Notes: generated by a model from the letters alone, not told the origin. Shown: positions 35,362 to 45,111, counted from the stretch's first letter. The stretch: DNA of 48,850 nt from an uncultured Bacillota bacterium (GCA_905197115.1 CAJJXN010000003.1:1-48850), one strand, 5' to 3'. Program-made: numbers and translations.

Positions 35362-37185
35362 TTATGATTCATGTTTTAAGATTATGGCTCCAAATGAAGG
35401 GATTTTAACATCAATGCTATAATCTTTTCCATGTAAAGGTTGATTTGAAATTAAAATCTTACCTTCATTAATAAAATTATTCCCGTGATAACAAGATTTA
35501 TCACTATTTAATATTTCAACATAATGGCCAATGGATGGGAAAACTCCAAATGAATAGTGGTCATATTGCATTGGAGCAAAATTTAAAATAATAATAAAGG
35601 ATTCATCAAAATAAGATCGTTCTATAATAAAAATATTTTGAGAAGAATTATCGCACATTAACCATTTAAAATTATCATGAGAATATTCTTCTATATAAAA
35701 CGCTTTAAATGTTTGATAAATTCGACAAAGTTCTCTAAAATAATGATGAAAACTATCATGAATTGGATATTTTAAAATATCAAAAGGAAGTGCCTTATCT
35801 TCATTCCATTCATCAAATAAAGCAAGTTCATTGCCCATAAAATTTAATTTTTTGCCTGGATGAGCAAACATATAGGTATATAGCGTTTTGAGTTGCTTAA
35901 ATTTGTCTTCATAAGTTCCCCATATTTTATTAATAACTGTGTGCTTCATATGAACGACTTCATCGTGAGATAAAGGTAATAAAAAACGTTCACTATAAAA
36001 ATAAAACATCGAAAAAGTAATTTTTTGTAAATGGTTTCCGCGATACATTGGATCTAGTTTTAAATAAGCAAAAGTGTCATTCATCCATCCTAAATCCCAT
36101 TTATAATCAAATCCTAATCCACCTTCAAAGGTTGGTGCTGTAACTTTTTCAAAGTCACTACTATCTTCCGCAATGAGCATTACTTGAGGATAATTTTTAC
36201 TGACTAAATGGTTCATTTTCTTCAAAAAATTAATTCCACTTTCATTTCTTCCAAGATCTTTATTTCCGTGGTTGAAAATCATATTACTAATCGCATCAAA
36301 GCGAATCCCATCGATGTGAAAATATTTAAGTAAATATGAGATGCTAGATAAAACATAGCTCATTACTTCTGGCTTTGAAAAATCAAATAAATAAGTGTCC
36401 CATTGACTATAACGCTTATCTAAATAATAACTTTCAAATAAATGACTTCCATCAAAATTTCCGAGTGCAAAGGCATCTTTAACAAAATGTAAAACTACAT
36501 AATCCATGATAACACCAATATGGTTTTGATGCAAACGATCAATTAAATATTTTAATTGATTCGGGTTTCCATAACGGCTCGTAATGCTAAAAAAGCCACT
36601 ACCTTGATATCCCCATGAACCATCAAAAGGATGCTCAAGTAAAGGCATAAATTCGACATGTGTAAAATGATTCATTTTAATATAATCTACTAATTTATCG
36701 GCAATTTCTTCATAATTATACCATGACAAATCTTCTTTTTTTAAAAATGAGCCAAGGTGTAATTCATATATATTTAATGGAGAATGTAAATTTTTATTTC
36801 TTTGATTCATCCATCTTTGATCTTGAAAACGATAAGTGTGAATATCAAATGTTTTACTAGCTGTATTAGGTCTTAATTCTGAAAAGAAAGCATAAGGATC
36901 GGCTTTGTCTATCCATTTATTTTTATTTGTGAGAATATGAAATTTATAAGAAATGAAATCATGATTAATTTCAGGTACTTCAATTTCAAAAATTCCACGA
37001 GGATCAATTTTTTTAAAAGAATGATAAGTACCATTCCATTGATTCATTTCACTGATTAATTCTATTTTTTTAGCTTTGGGTGCATAAACACGAAAAAGAT
37101 AGCCTTGATTGTGTGGATGAGCTCCAAAAAACAAATATGAATTCATACTTTCTCCTAAAAAAAATGCTTTAATTTCGTTTTTCAT
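35362..37185 (-). CDS. glgB: 1,4-alpha-glucan branching enzyme
   Basis: Makes alpha-1,6 branches in glycogen. The 607 residues comprise a CBM48 domain (YLFRVYAPKAKKIELISEMN, about 29-48) and a GH13 barrel: EHPFDGSWGYQGSGFFS, DYVVLHF, nucleophile D297 in IRFDAISNM, acid/base E340 in LIAEDSS, and LPLSHDEVVH. The GSWGYQ signature marks it as a branching enzyme and not an amylase. First gene of the glgB-glgP-pulA operon; AGGTGAT precedes ATG 37185. No glgC, glgA or glgD gene is in this window, so synthesis genes must lie elsewhere or be missing. Confidence 0.94.
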   Translation of the reverse strand: MKNEIKAFFLGESMNSYLFFGAHPHNQGYLFRVYAPKAKKIELISEMNQWNGTYHSFKKIDPRGIFEIEVPEINHDFISYKFHILTNKNKWIDKADPYAFFSELRPNTASKTFDIHTYRFQDQRWMNQRNKNLHSPLNIYELHLGSFLKKEDLSWYNYEEIADKLVDYIKMNHFTHVEFMPLLEHPFDGSWGYQGSGFFSITSRYGNPNQLKYLIDRLHQNHIGVIMDYVVLHFVKDAFALGNFDGSHLFESYYLDKRYSQWDTYLFDFSKPEVMSYVLSSISYLLKYFHIDGIRFDAISNMIFNHGNKDLGRNESGINFLKKMNHLVSKNYPQVMLIAEDSSDFEKVTAPTFEGGLGFDYKWDLGWMNDTFAYLKLDPMYRGNHLQKITFSMFYFYSERFLLPLSHDEVVHMKHTVINKIWGTYEDKFKQLKTLYTYMFAHPGKKLNFMGNELALFDEWNEDKALPFDILKYPIHDSFHHYFRELCRIYQTFKAFYIEEYSHDNFKWLMCDNSSQNIFIIERSYFDESFIIILNFAPMQYDHYSFGVFPSIGHYVEILNSDKSCYHGNNFINEGKILISNQPLHGKDYSIDVKIPSFGAIILKHES

Positions 37186-37336
37186 TTTATCACCTATTTT
37201 ATTTTACCATTTTTTTACAAAATTAAAAATAAAGAGATGAAATAGTTGAAAAAAAAATAAATTGAGATTACAATTAACAATAGAATTAAAAATATATTAA
37301 ATATTTTTAAAATTGAAAAAAGAGGGGGAATGTTTT

Positions 37337-39247
37337 ATGAAAAAAGTAAAAATTGTGTCGCCAATTGTTTACTATGTAGCTTTTTTTGTAATAAACATTT
37401 TTAATGCTTATGTTTTAACAAGTGGTCTTTTTCATCCAAATATAAGCGCATATACATCTACATCTGGAAGAATTTTATCAATACTTGGAGACTTTGGCGT
37501 TTTATTACTTTTATTTACGTTGACTTGTTTAATATTTAAAAAACATAAAGCTCGCTGTAATACAGTTTTAGTGATTACGATTTTACTAACTTTAGTTATC
37601 TTATTTTTGACTGTATTTTCAAATATGTTTTCTTTGTTTTTTGCTTTTTCACAACTTTCTGGATTTAAAAATCCGGTTATGGGAAGCCTTATTTTAGAAT
37701 ATGCAGGTTACATTATTGGTATGTTTAAAGAATGGAATATGCTTATCCATTTTATTCCTTTACTTCTATTTATTATTTTGCGCTTCTTTATTAATGTTAA
37801 TTACGATAAAAAATTAGCACGTACTTCACATAAATTGATGTTTCTAGGTAATAGTTTGGTATTTATGATTGTCCCTTTGGTTATTTTAAACGTAAATGCA
37901 AAAGGAACGATTCATGAAGTTTCCATGTCAGGCTTATATGGAAGTAGTTATGCAGGGACATATAATTATTATTTGTATTCTGCGAGTCAATCTTTATACA
38001 AATTACGCCATAAAGAAGCGGATGACCAAGAAAGAGAAATTTTAGATAACTTTTTAAGTAAATATGAAATTTTAGATAGAGAAACGAATACATACACAAA
38101 TGCAGCACAAGGAAAAAATTTAGTTGTTTTACAATTAGAAGCTTTTAATAATTTTGCAATTAATTTAGTGGTGGATGGGAAAGAAATAACACCCAATTTG
38201 AATAAATTAGTTAGTGAGTCTTATTATAATCAACGATTTTATAGTACAGCAGGAATTGGTAATACATCTGATTGTGAATTTAGTTCTTTAACTGGATTAT
38301 ATCCAAATGGAAATGATTTAGGAGTATTTAGTTTTACAGGGAAAAGTTATCCTAGTCTAGCTAAAGATTTCCGAAAAGAGGGGTATGCTACTTTTTCCAT
38401 TCATGGAAATATTGGAGAATTTTATAATCGAAATGTTCAACATATTGAAACTTTAGGATTTGATGAACATTATGATAAAGAAGATATTGTTAAACATATG
38501 GGTGAGCAAAAGCCAGAAATTTTTGGGGATTGGCTTTCTGATAAATGTATGCTTTTAGAATCAATTAAAATATTTGATGATTACGATAAAGCTTCAAAGA
38601 ACTTTTTTGCTTATAATATTTTGGTAACATCTCATACGCCATTTATTAAAAATGATAAAATTAAAAAATTAAATTTAAATGGGGTAACGGCTTTAGCTGA
38701 AAGTTGTTTAGATTATTACCATTATGTTGATTATGCGATTGGATGTTTCTTTGATGAATTGAAAGAAAATTATCCTTCTTTATATCAAAATACGGTGTTT
38801 GTTTTATATGGAGATCATACTTCTTCTATTTTAAAAAGAGATTTAGAAAGTATGACTAAGAAAAAATACGATGATGTGCAATATCGTTTGATGATGCAAT
38901 CGGTTCCTTTTATTATTCACAATCCAGAATTGTTTTCTACACAAGAAATAGATAATAAAGTACGGGGACAAGTGGATATTTATCCTACAATGGCTAATTT
39001 GTTTGGATTAGAAAATAAATATTGTATAGGAGCAGATATCTTTAGTGATAAGGATTCTTTAATTTATAGTCCTCGTTCTTTTGATTTAATCTATGATGAT
39101 TACACCATTTTAGTTCCTTCACAAAAAATTTATTATACAAATAAGGAAGCTGCTTTAAGTAAACGTAAAAAAGAAACTTTGATTCAACAATTCTATCATT
39201 ACAAATATTATAATGATATGTTATTAAGAAAAAATTATTTTAAATAA
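37337..39247 (+). CDS. LtaS-like polyglycerolphosphate/lipoteichoic acid synthase
   Basis: A 636-residue membrane-anchored enzyme with about five N-terminal helices (to about residue 205) and an extracytoplasmic sulfatase-type domain. Catalytic Thr is T310 in GIGNTSDCEFSSLTGLYPNG, matching Thr300 of Staphylococcus aureus LtaS; SIHGNIGEFYNR, VTSHTPF and LYGDHTS supply the metal and substrate residues. It adds glycerol phosphate from phosphatidylglycerol to a lipid anchor. ATG 37337 follows GAGGGGG; the ORF extended to TTG 37313 is less likely. It is divergent from glgB across 150 bases of AT-rich DNA without a clear promoter match. Confidence 0.85.
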   Translation: MKKVKIVSPIVYYVAFFVINIFNAYVLTSGLFHPNISAYTSTSGRILSILGDFGVLLLLFTLTCLIFKKHKARCNTVLVITILLTLVILFLTVFSNMFSLFFAFSQLSGFKNPVMGSLILEYAGYIIGMFKEWNMLIHFIPLLLFIILRFFINVNYDKKLARTSHKLMFLGNSLVFMIVPLVILNVNAKGTIHEVSMSGLYGSSYAGTYNYYLYSASQSLYKLRHKEADDQEREILDNFLSKYEILDRETNTYTNAAQGKNLVVLQLEAFNNFAINLVVDGKEITPNLNKLVSESYYNQRFYSTAGIGNTSDCEFSSLTGLYPNGNDLGVFSFTGKSYPSLAKDFRKEGYATFSIHGNIGEFYNRNVQHIETLGFDEHYDKEDIVKHMGEQKPEIFGDWLSDKCMLLESIKIFDDYDKASKNFFAYNILVTSHTPFIKNDKIKKLNLNGVTALAESCLDYYHYVDYAIGCFFDELKENYPSLYQNTVFVLYGDHTSSILKRDLESMTKKKYDDVQYRLMMQSVPFIIHNPELFSTQEIDNKVRGQVDIYPTMANLFGLENKYCIGADIFSDKDSLIYSPRSFDLIYDDYTILVPSQKIYYTNKEAALSKRKKETLIQQFYHYKYYNDMLLRKNYFK

Positions 39248-39309
39248 CTCATCTTTAAATCTTTATAATCTAATAAGAGTTTTAAAGAAATTCTTTTCTT
39301 GAAAACTAA

Positions 39310-39336
39310 AAAAAACACGTTAAATACGTGTTTTTT
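39310..39336. terminator. Bidirectional terminator between the LtaS-like and phosphodiesterase genes
   Basis: Eleven-base stem AAAAAACACGT (39310-39320) / ACGTGTTTTTT (39326-39336), loop TAAAT. It touches the stop codon of the minus-strand gene. Confidence 0.85.
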
Positions 39337-40444
39337 AATTGTCAAAAGTAATAAAAGGAATCAGCATTTCATCTTTTAGTATACCTGCATGATGGCCTTT
39401 AAAAGGATGAAAATCAGGTGTTGAAGCAAAGAAATATTTATCAATGGCAAAGGCAATATAATCACCTAAAATTGAATCGGCTTTTTCATGTTCTTTTCCT
39501 ATCCCAAATATATTTTTTTTCAAAGCTTCTTTTTTACTTAATAAAATAAATTTTCCTGAAAAATACTTTTCAAATAAAGAAATAAATCGTTTATCATAAC
39601 CTTTTTTTACTTTAAAAGAAGTGCAACGGCTATCTAAAGAAGGAAGACGTTGTAGACAATTCATCAGTTCATAGTAAGTGTAAAGAAGAATGGGTGCCAC
39701 TTCTACTTGTCCATGGTCAGCACTAATGAAAGCCGCCGTATCGGTTGTCTTTTTGAATAATTTGTGTGATATTTTATTGATTTTTTTAATGTGTTTAGTC
39801 ACTTTTTTATGATAAGGACCAAAATCATGCATATCATGATCAGGTTGACTCCAATAAACATAAATAAATTTCTTCTCATCATTGCGACATAATTTAAGTA
39901 ATTTTTTATAAACTTCTTTTAAGTTTTTGCAACCATTTAAGCGAAAAGATGGCCAAATTTCATAATATTTGACATTTTCATTTTGATTTACAATTTGTTT
40001 GCCAACACAAGTATAAGGTAAATATGTATCACCACAATTCACGCCTACATATTCTTTTGTTAAAGAATCTACACTCGTAAAAATGTCGACATTTTTATCT
40101 ATTTCATCCATATATAATGACCAACCAAGCCAACCCGTTTCAATTGGCGTTAAAGCAGTTAAATAAGAAGTGGTGGCAGCGGCTGTAGTGCTTGGAATAA
40201 CAGAGTGAAAAGTAGAAATATTATGTTGTTTTAAAAATGAGTGCGGTTTACTATGATAGTCTAAAACGCTTTGTCCCATGGCATCAAAGACCATGACAAT
40301 TACATTTTTAAACTCCTTTTTAGCTAATACACGATCAGCTTCGGGCAATGTTGTGTGAGAGGGTAAGACATGATAATATTGTTGTATGGAACTCATTAAA
40401 TTGACGATACAACGATCATAATTTTTATACAAAAATTCATCCAT
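39335..40444 (-). CDS. Alkaline-phosphatase superfamily phosphodiesterase (type I PDE/nucleotide pyrophosphatase-like)
   Basis: A 369-residue soluble protein of the metal-dependent phosphatase/phosphodiesterase superfamily (PF01663-like). Motifs in order: VIVMVFDAMG (metal Asp, about 48-57), IPSTTAAATTS with the catalytic Thr (about 83-93), YWSQPDHDMHDFGP (metal Asp and His, about 199-212), ISADHGQVEV (metal Asp-His, about 240-249) and GHHAG near the C-terminus (final His). All expected ligands are present. The substrate cannot be told. It overlaps the DUF4127 gene by 8 bases, so the two probably work together. AAAGGAG precedes ATG 40444. Confidence 0.85.
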   Translation of the reverse strand: MDEFLYKNYDRCIVNLMSSIQQYYHVLPSHTTLPEADRVLAKKEFKNVIVMVFDAMGQSVLDYHSKPHSFLKQHNISTFHSVIPSTTAAATTSYLTALTPIETGWLGWSLYMDEIDKNVDIFTSVDSLTKEYVGVNCGDTYLPYTCVGKQIVNQNENVKYYEIWPSFRLNGCKNLKEVYKKLLKLCRNDEKKFIYVYWSQPDHDMHDFGPYHKKVTKHIKKINKISHKLFKKTTDTAAFISADHGQVEVAPILLYTYYELMNCLQRLPSLDSRCTSFKVKKGYDKRFISLFEKYFSGKFILLSKKEALKKNIFGIGKEHEKADSILGDYIAFAIDKYFFASTPDFHPFKGHHAGILKDEMLIPFITFDN

Positions 40445-41963
40445 TTGGCAATTCTCCTTTATAATGGATTTTAAGACCTACTTCATAGGTTCGACTCCAT
40501 GGCATATAAATATCTAAAATTTCAAATTTATTCTTAAAAAACGGCATATGCAAACTTACTTGCTCATATAATAACTTTTTGACTAATTCGCTAAATTCAC
40601 CACGTTGTCCACCAATATCATAAATGGTATAGCCCATTTTTTCACAATATTGTTCTCGAACAATTTTACGAACTAAAGTACTATAACCCATATCTTCAAT
40701 AAAACGATGAACTAAGAAATCATAAAAAGTCGATTGATTAAATGGATATAAATAGCGAATTCCCATTGGGAGTGCTGTACCAAGTGAATTACATGGGATA
40801 TTCCAACTTGCATATCCAGCTAATTTTAGATAAAGTTGTTTTTGTTCTAGTAAGGTAATTAAACGAGGGTCAGAACCATTACAATAACCAATGTCACCAA
40901 TAGTTACAGGCTTTTTTAAAACATCAATACAATATTCAATAAAGTCAACAAATTCTTCTAAGTTACGCATAATGGTGTAACCTTCACTACTCCATTCGCG
41001 AAATTGAGTTGCAATCATTTGTTTTCCAGGGGCATTAATTGCAAAAACTAAATCAGCTTCTGCAATCGTAGAAGCAACCAAACATCCTGCAGCAATTATT
41101 TGGTAACGAGCACTAATATCTAAGTTACGATCTTCTGCACAAGGAATAATGTTTTTACAAAGCGGCGAAGGGTAATATAAATAGACAAGTGGTTTACGAT
41201 GATGAAGTTCATTAAACATGCGAGCAAATAATGTATTCCCCACTTCATCTGCTCCTGGGTAAGTTAGGACTTTATCTTGTATGAAACAATCTCGCACTTT
41301 ATTTTTAATTTTCTTTTGGTCAAGTGCAGTATAACCATAAGGTGCACTATCATCTTGAGGTATGATTAAAAAATCAATAATCCCTTCTTTTACAAGTTCT
41401 ACTGCGTCAATGTTAATTTTACAATTAATTTCTCGACGAGTTTCATAGTCTTCAATATATTCTTGAGGAATTTGAATAATCGATAATTGTTGTCTTTCTT
41501 CATCTGTTGCAAGATTTAATTCAAGTCGATGTTGAATGTATTTGCGATTAAATAAATCAAGTCCATGATGCAAATAATAATCAGGCTCTTCATCATCGTC
41601 ATTATAGCGTGGACAGCGCATTACTAAATTAAAAGCATAAATTTTAAAATCAGGTTTTTCTTTTTTGATTAATTTTAAAATATCTAAACGTTTTTTTACT
41701 TCTTCGTATGAAAAAAAATGTAAGCGAGAGGGTACAATTCCACCATAGAGTAAAGTATCAATTGAAATGACAGCCCCATCCGCATTTTTAAATTCTTTAT
41801 ATAAAAATTCGTTGATTTTAGCGATATTTCCAGGTCTTTTTTTAAGTCCCATATATTCAAAAGGAACTCGTTGAATGACAAATTCTTCGTTATTAAAAAT
41901 TTGGTAGGGGAAATCATAATTACAAGGTCTTTCATCTAAAGGAATAAATAAAAATTTTTTCAT
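40437..41963 (-). CDS. DUF4127-family protein
   Basis: A 508-residue cytosolic protein that matches the DUF4127 family by its repeated conserved words: FIPLDERPCNYDFP at the N-terminus, SIDTLLYGGIVPSR (about 68-81), VMRCPRYNDDDEEPDYY, PQDDSAPYG, YPGADEVGNTLFARM, NAPGKQMIATQF, IGDIGYCNGSDPRLI and YASWNIPCNSLGTALPMG. No function is established for the family. Conserved Asp, Arg and Asn clusters suggest an enzyme. Start ATG 41963 follows TTGGAGGT, with an extended -10 (TGCTAAAAT) about 30 bases upstream. It precedes and overlaps the phosphodiesterase gene. Confidence 0.85.
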   Translation of the reverse strand: MKKFLFIPLDERPCNYDFPYQIFNNEEFVIQRVPFEYMGLKKRPGNIAKINEFLYKEFKNADGAVISIDTLLYGGIVPSRLHFFSYEEVKKRLDILKLIKKEKPDFKIYAFNLVMRCPRYNDDDEEPDYYLHHGLDLFNRKYIQHRLELNLATDEERQQLSIIQIPQEYIEDYETRREINCKINIDAVELVKEGIIDFLIIPQDDSAPYGYTALDQKKIKNKVRDCFIQDKVLTYPGADEVGNTLFARMFNELHHRKPLVYLYYPSPLCKNIIPCAEDRNLDISARYQIIAAGCLVASTIAEADLVFAINAPGKQMIATQFREWSSEGYTIMRNLEEFVDFIEYCIDVLKKPVTIGDIGYCNGSDPRLITLLEQKQLYLKLAGYASWNIPCNSLGTALPMGIRYLYPFNQSTFYDFLVHRFIEDMGYSTLVRKIVREQYCEKMGYTIYDIGGQRGEFSELVKKLLYEQVSLHMPFFKNKFEILDIYMPWSRTYEVGLKIHYKGELPNG

Positions 41964-42037
41964 AAAATACCTCCAAAATTTAATTTAATTTTAGCATAAA
42001 AAACAAAAAATAAATACAATTTTTAAAAGAAACATAG

Positions 42038-42043
42038 TATAAT
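42038..42043 (+). promoter_or_regulatory. -10 box of the alpha-glucosidase gene
   Basis: Perfect TATAAT 27 bases before the ATG. No good -35 is seen at 16-18 bases, so a regulator may be needed, as expected for a sugar gene. Confidence 0.6.
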
Positions 42044-42070
42044 AAATTTAGTTAAAAGGAGGCTACAAAA

Positions 42071-43699
42071 ATGAAAGAAAAATGGTGGAAAAGTGCTGTT
42101 ATTTATCAAATTTATCCACGTAGCTTTATGGATGCAAATAATGATGGAGTAGGTGATTTAAAAGGAATCATTTCTAAATTAGATTATTTACAATTTTTAG
42201 GAATCGATGCGATTTGGTTGTCCCCAATTTATGAATCTCCAATGGAAGACAATGGTTATGATATTAGCGATTATCATAAAATTGCTCCTGTTTTTGGAAC
42301 AATGGAAGATATGGATACTTTAATCGCTCAAGCTAAAAAAAGAAATATTCGTATTATTATGGATTTAGTAGCAAATCACACATCCAAAGAACATAAATGG
42401 TTTAAAGAAGCACTAAAAGGGAAAGATAATCCTTATCATGATTTCTTTTATTGGAGAGATCATGCAGATAATAAAGAATCCTCTTTTGGTGGCAGTTCAT
42501 GGGAATATGTAAAAGAGTTAGATGAATATTATTATCATTATTTTGCAAAAGGACAAGTAGATTTAAATTGGACAAATCCTAAAGTAAGACAAGAAGTCGC
42601 TAAGATGATTAATTGGTGGCTAGATAAAGGGGTTGCTGGTTTTAGAATGGATGCCATTGAATTGATTGGAAAAGAATTAGATAAAAATATTTTTGCTAAT
42701 GGTCCTAAAATTCATGATTATTTACGTGAATTAAATCAAAATTCATTTGGTAAAAAAGAAGATAGTGTAACGGTTGGTGAAGGATGGCCTACAACTGCAA
42801 TTGCACTTGATTATACTCGTCCAGAAAATAAAGAATTAGATATGATGTTTCAATTTGAATCCGCTGCTATTGATTGGAATAATGAAAATGGACTCGGTAG
42901 ATATGATCCAAAAAAATTAGACTTTGTAAAGTTAAAACAAATTTTTAAACGTTGGCAAAAAGATTTATACAATCAAGCTTGGAATGCCCTATTTTGGGAA
43001 AATCATGATTTAGCAAGAAGTGTTTCTCGTTTTGGTGATGATCGTTTTTATCGTGTAGAAAGCGCAAAGGCTTTAGCGATGATGTTATTGATGATGCAAG
43101 GCACACCTTATATTTATCAAGGAGAAGAAATCGGGATGACGAATGCTTATTTTGATAAATTATCCGATTATAATGATATTGATGCGCATGGTCATTATCA
43201 ATCCATGGTAATAGATAAAAAATTAACGACACATGATAAATTTATAGAAGGTCTTCAAAAAGGAAGCCGAGATAATGCTAGAACTCCTATGCAATGGGAT
43301 GATAGTGTAAACGCAGGATTTAATAAGGGAGCACAAACTTGGTTAAAAGTCATTCCAAATTACAAAGAAGTCAATGTTAAAAAGAGCATTGAGGATAAGA
43401 ATTCAATTTTACACACATACAAACATTTAATTGAATTGAGAAAATCAAAAGAATATAAAGATTTAATTTTAAATGGTACATTTGAACTTTATTTAGAAGA
43501 AGATCCTTATTTGCTTGTTTATGAAAGAAAACTTGAAAATAAACGTTTATTAGTGGTTGTCAACTTTGATAAAGATGAACATGAAATTAATTTGCCATTT
43601 AAAGCAAAGAAAATCATTTTAAGCAATTATTTAAATAGTGATTTATCTTTACATAAAGTAATGTTAAGACCTTATGAATCAATGATTTTTGAATTATAA
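42071..43699 (+). CDS. GH13 alpha-glucosidase (oligo-1,6-glucosidase / glucan 1,6-alpha-glucosidase type)
   Basis: Cytosolic hydrolase of the GH13_31 group that releases glucose from the ends of isomaltose- or maltose-type oligosaccharides. The 542 residues have KSAVIYQIYPRSFMDANNDG, DAIWLSPIYESPMEDNGYDI, MDLVANHTSKEH, nucleophile D194 in GFRMDAIELI, acid/base E237 in TVGEGWPTT, FWENHDLARSVSRFG and RDNARTPMQWD. The last motif is shared by malL and dexB proteins and I cannot separate the two. No signal peptide. AAAAGGAGG precedes the ATG; a TATAAT at 42038-42043 is the likely -10. Confidence 0.92.
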   Translation: MKEKWWKSAVIYQIYPRSFMDANNDGVGDLKGIISKLDYLQFLGIDAIWLSPIYESPMEDNGYDISDYHKIAPVFGTMEDMDTLIAQAKKRNIRIIMDLVANHTSKEHKWFKEALKGKDNPYHDFFYWRDHADNKESSFGGSSWEYVKELDEYYYHYFAKGQVDLNWTNPKVRQEVAKMINWWLDKGVAGFRMDAIELIGKELDKNIFANGPKIHDYLRELNQNSFGKKEDSVTVGEGWPTTAIALDYTRPENKELDMMFQFESAAIDWNNENGLGRYDPKKLDFVKLKQIFKRWQKDLYNQAWNALFWENHDLARSVSRFGDDRFYRVESAKALAMMLLMMQGTPYIYQGEEIGMTNAYFDKLSDYNDIDAHGHYQSMVIDKKLTTHDKFIEGLQKGSRDNARTPMQWDDSVNAGFNKGAQTWLKVIPNYKEVNVKKSIEDKNSILHTYKHLIELRKSKEYKDLILNGTFELYLEEDPYLLVYERKLENKRLLVVVNFDKDEHEINLPFKAKKIILSNYLNSDLSLHKVMLRPYESMIFEL

Positions 43700-43702
43700 A
43701 AT

Positions 43703-43732
43703 AAAAAGTGTAGGAATTGCTACACTTTTTTT
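43703..43732 (+). terminator. Terminator of the alpha-glucosidase gene
   Basis: Stem AAAAAGTGTAG (43703-43713) / CTACACTTTTT (43720-43730), 6-base loop, ending in seven T. Confidence 0.9.
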
Positions 43733-43781
43733 ATATGTTTAAAAAAATGGTACATAATAAGAAGGAAATGAGATGATATGA

Positions 43782-44201
43782 ATGTGGATTTTATTTGCCT
43801 TTTTATCGGCTGTATTTGCAAGTTTAATGACGGTATTTATGAAGATGGGTTTAAAAGATATGAATCCACATTTAGCCACAGCGTTACGTACCTCTTTAGT
43901 GGTTGTTTTATGTTGGGGATTAGTCTTTATTACCAAAGGTCAAAGTGGAGTCAAAACAATTCAAAAAAAAGAATGGATTTATTTAATTTTGGCGAGTTTA
44001 GCAACTTTTGGAACATGGACCTTTTATTTTTTAGCTTTAAAAGATGGAAGTGTTAAAAATGTAATGACACTTGATCGCTTAAGCATTGTATTTGCGATTA
44101 TTTTCTCTGCGATTTTTTTAAAGGAAGCTATAACCTTAAAAACAATTGCGGGAATGGTTGTGTTTTTTATTGGTGCAGTAATGTTAATTTATTATCATTG
44201 A
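43782..44201 (+). CDS. Half-size EamA/DMT-superfamily membrane protein
   Basis: A 139-residue protein with five hydrophobic helices that corresponds to a single EamA unit: WILFAFLSAVFASLMTVFMKMGLK, LATALRTSLVVVLCWGLVF, WIYLILASLATFGTWTFYFLAL, LDRLSIVFAIIFSAIFLKE and IAGMVVFFIGAVMLIYY. Full transporters have two such units (about 300 residues), so this one would act as a dimer, like small multidrug-type exporters. The substrate is unknown. The ribosome binding site is unclear: GAAGGA is 15 bases from ATG 43782. Its last 7 bases overlap the convergent YiiX-like gene. Confidence 0.8.
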   Translation: MWILFAFLSAVFASLMTVFMKMGLKDMNPHLATALRTSLVVVLCWGLVFITKGQSGVKTIQKKEWIYLILASLATFGTWTFYFLALKDGSVKNVMTLDRLSIVFAIIFSAIFLKEAITLKTIAGMVVFFIGAVMLIYYH

Positions 44202-45028
44202 ATCGTTAAAAATTCATCAAAATCATATTCGATACCATCATCTAAATAATAAATATTGTGCGTTCCTTGTGAATGCTTTTTATTTATTTCTTTGTATAAA
44301 AAGATTTGGGTGGCTTGGCTTAAAACGAGGTCTTGAGTCGTCGTAATAAATCCATCTTTGTTTAAATTAATGTCTACATTTTGATAAGCTTTGGAAACAA
44401 TGTCAGTACAATAATGTGTTTTTTTTGTGTTGAATAAAAAAGTATAATTATAACGTTGACCAATATAAGAGGTAGCTGTTTGCATCGCAATATTTCTTTT
44501 ATTTAAAGAAGCTTTTGTAACTTTTAAAGCCAAAAAAGAATCTCTTAAAATAAAACTTTCTTTCATTGTTTTCGCATCCAATAGCCAATAATTATAACTA
44601 TTTTGCACAACATTTAATTCAGGACTTGAATTAAGTCCTGTTATTTCAACTAATAAACCATTCTCATCCACTAATGCTGCATGTCCACCCGCATAAAAAG
44701 TTAAGATTTGCTTTAAAGGTGGTTTGGTTTCACTTTCTAAGGAAATTAAAATATCGCCGCGATTTCCAATATAAAATTGTTTATCTAACGTACTTTTAAA
44801 AAAAGATGGAGTGATATCATATTCTTTGTTTTCTATTTTACAAAAGTTCATGTCATATTGAAGAGAATATGTGCAAGAGGATGGTTGATTTATAAAAAGC
44901 TGAATCATTTGTTGAATTTCTTTATTTTCTAAACAAGCTTCTAAGCTAAAAAAGCCTAAAGTTAAATAAAGTAGGCACAAAATAATTAAAGTAATTTTTA
45001 AACCCGTTTTTTTAGACTTTTTTTTCAT
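44195..45028 (-). CDS. Membrane-anchored permuted papain-fold (YiiX/NlpC-P60-like) protein
   Basis: A 277-residue protein with an N-terminal anchor helix (about 11-30: KITLIILCLLYLTLGFFSL) and an extracytoplasmic domain of the circularly permuted NlpC/P60 type: IGNRGDILIS, GGHAALVDENGLLVEITG with H116 and a downstream Glu, then YIGQRYNYTFLF and HYCTDIVSKAY with C207. In permuted members the His comes before the Cys, as here. Such proteins are predicted amidases or peptidases acting on cell-wall or lipid amide bonds; the substrate is unknown. AGGTGA precedes ATG 45028. Confidence 0.7.
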   Translation of the reverse strand: MKKKSKKTGLKITLIILCLLYLTLGFFSLEACLENKEIQQMIQLFINQPSSCTYSLQYDMNFCKIENKEYDITPSFFKSTLDKQFYIGNRGDILISLESETKPPLKQILTFYAGGHAALVDENGLLVEITGLNSSPELNVVQNSYNYWLLDAKTMKESFILRDSFLALKVTKASLNKRNIAMQTATSYIGQRYNYTFLFNTKKTHYCTDIVSKAYQNVDINLNKDGFITTTQDLVLSQATQIFLYKEINKKHSQGTHNIYYLDDGIEYDFDEFLTIQ

Positions 45029-45082
45029 AATTTCACCTATCTTAATTTTATATTTTTTTTGAAAAAAATAAAAGTTTTTTTA

Positions 45083-45111
45083 TTGCGACATTTTAAATCT
45101 AAGATTATAAT
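45083..45111 (+). promoter_or_regulatory. Sigma-A promoter of the 93-aa membrane protein gene
   Basis: TTGCGA (45083-45088) and TATAAT (45106-45111), 17-base spacer, 19 bases before ATG 45131. It excludes the longer ORF start at 45059. Confidence 0.8.

Noticed and set aside
37186..37336. Promoters in the glgB/LtaS-like divergent gap
   Set aside because: Several TAAAAT and TATATT strings exist, but no -35 at a proper distance on either strand, so I list none.
43778..44056. Overlapping plus-strand ORF in another frame of the EamA gene
   Set aside because: The frame at 43782 gives a clear EamA unit; the other gives no sensible protein.
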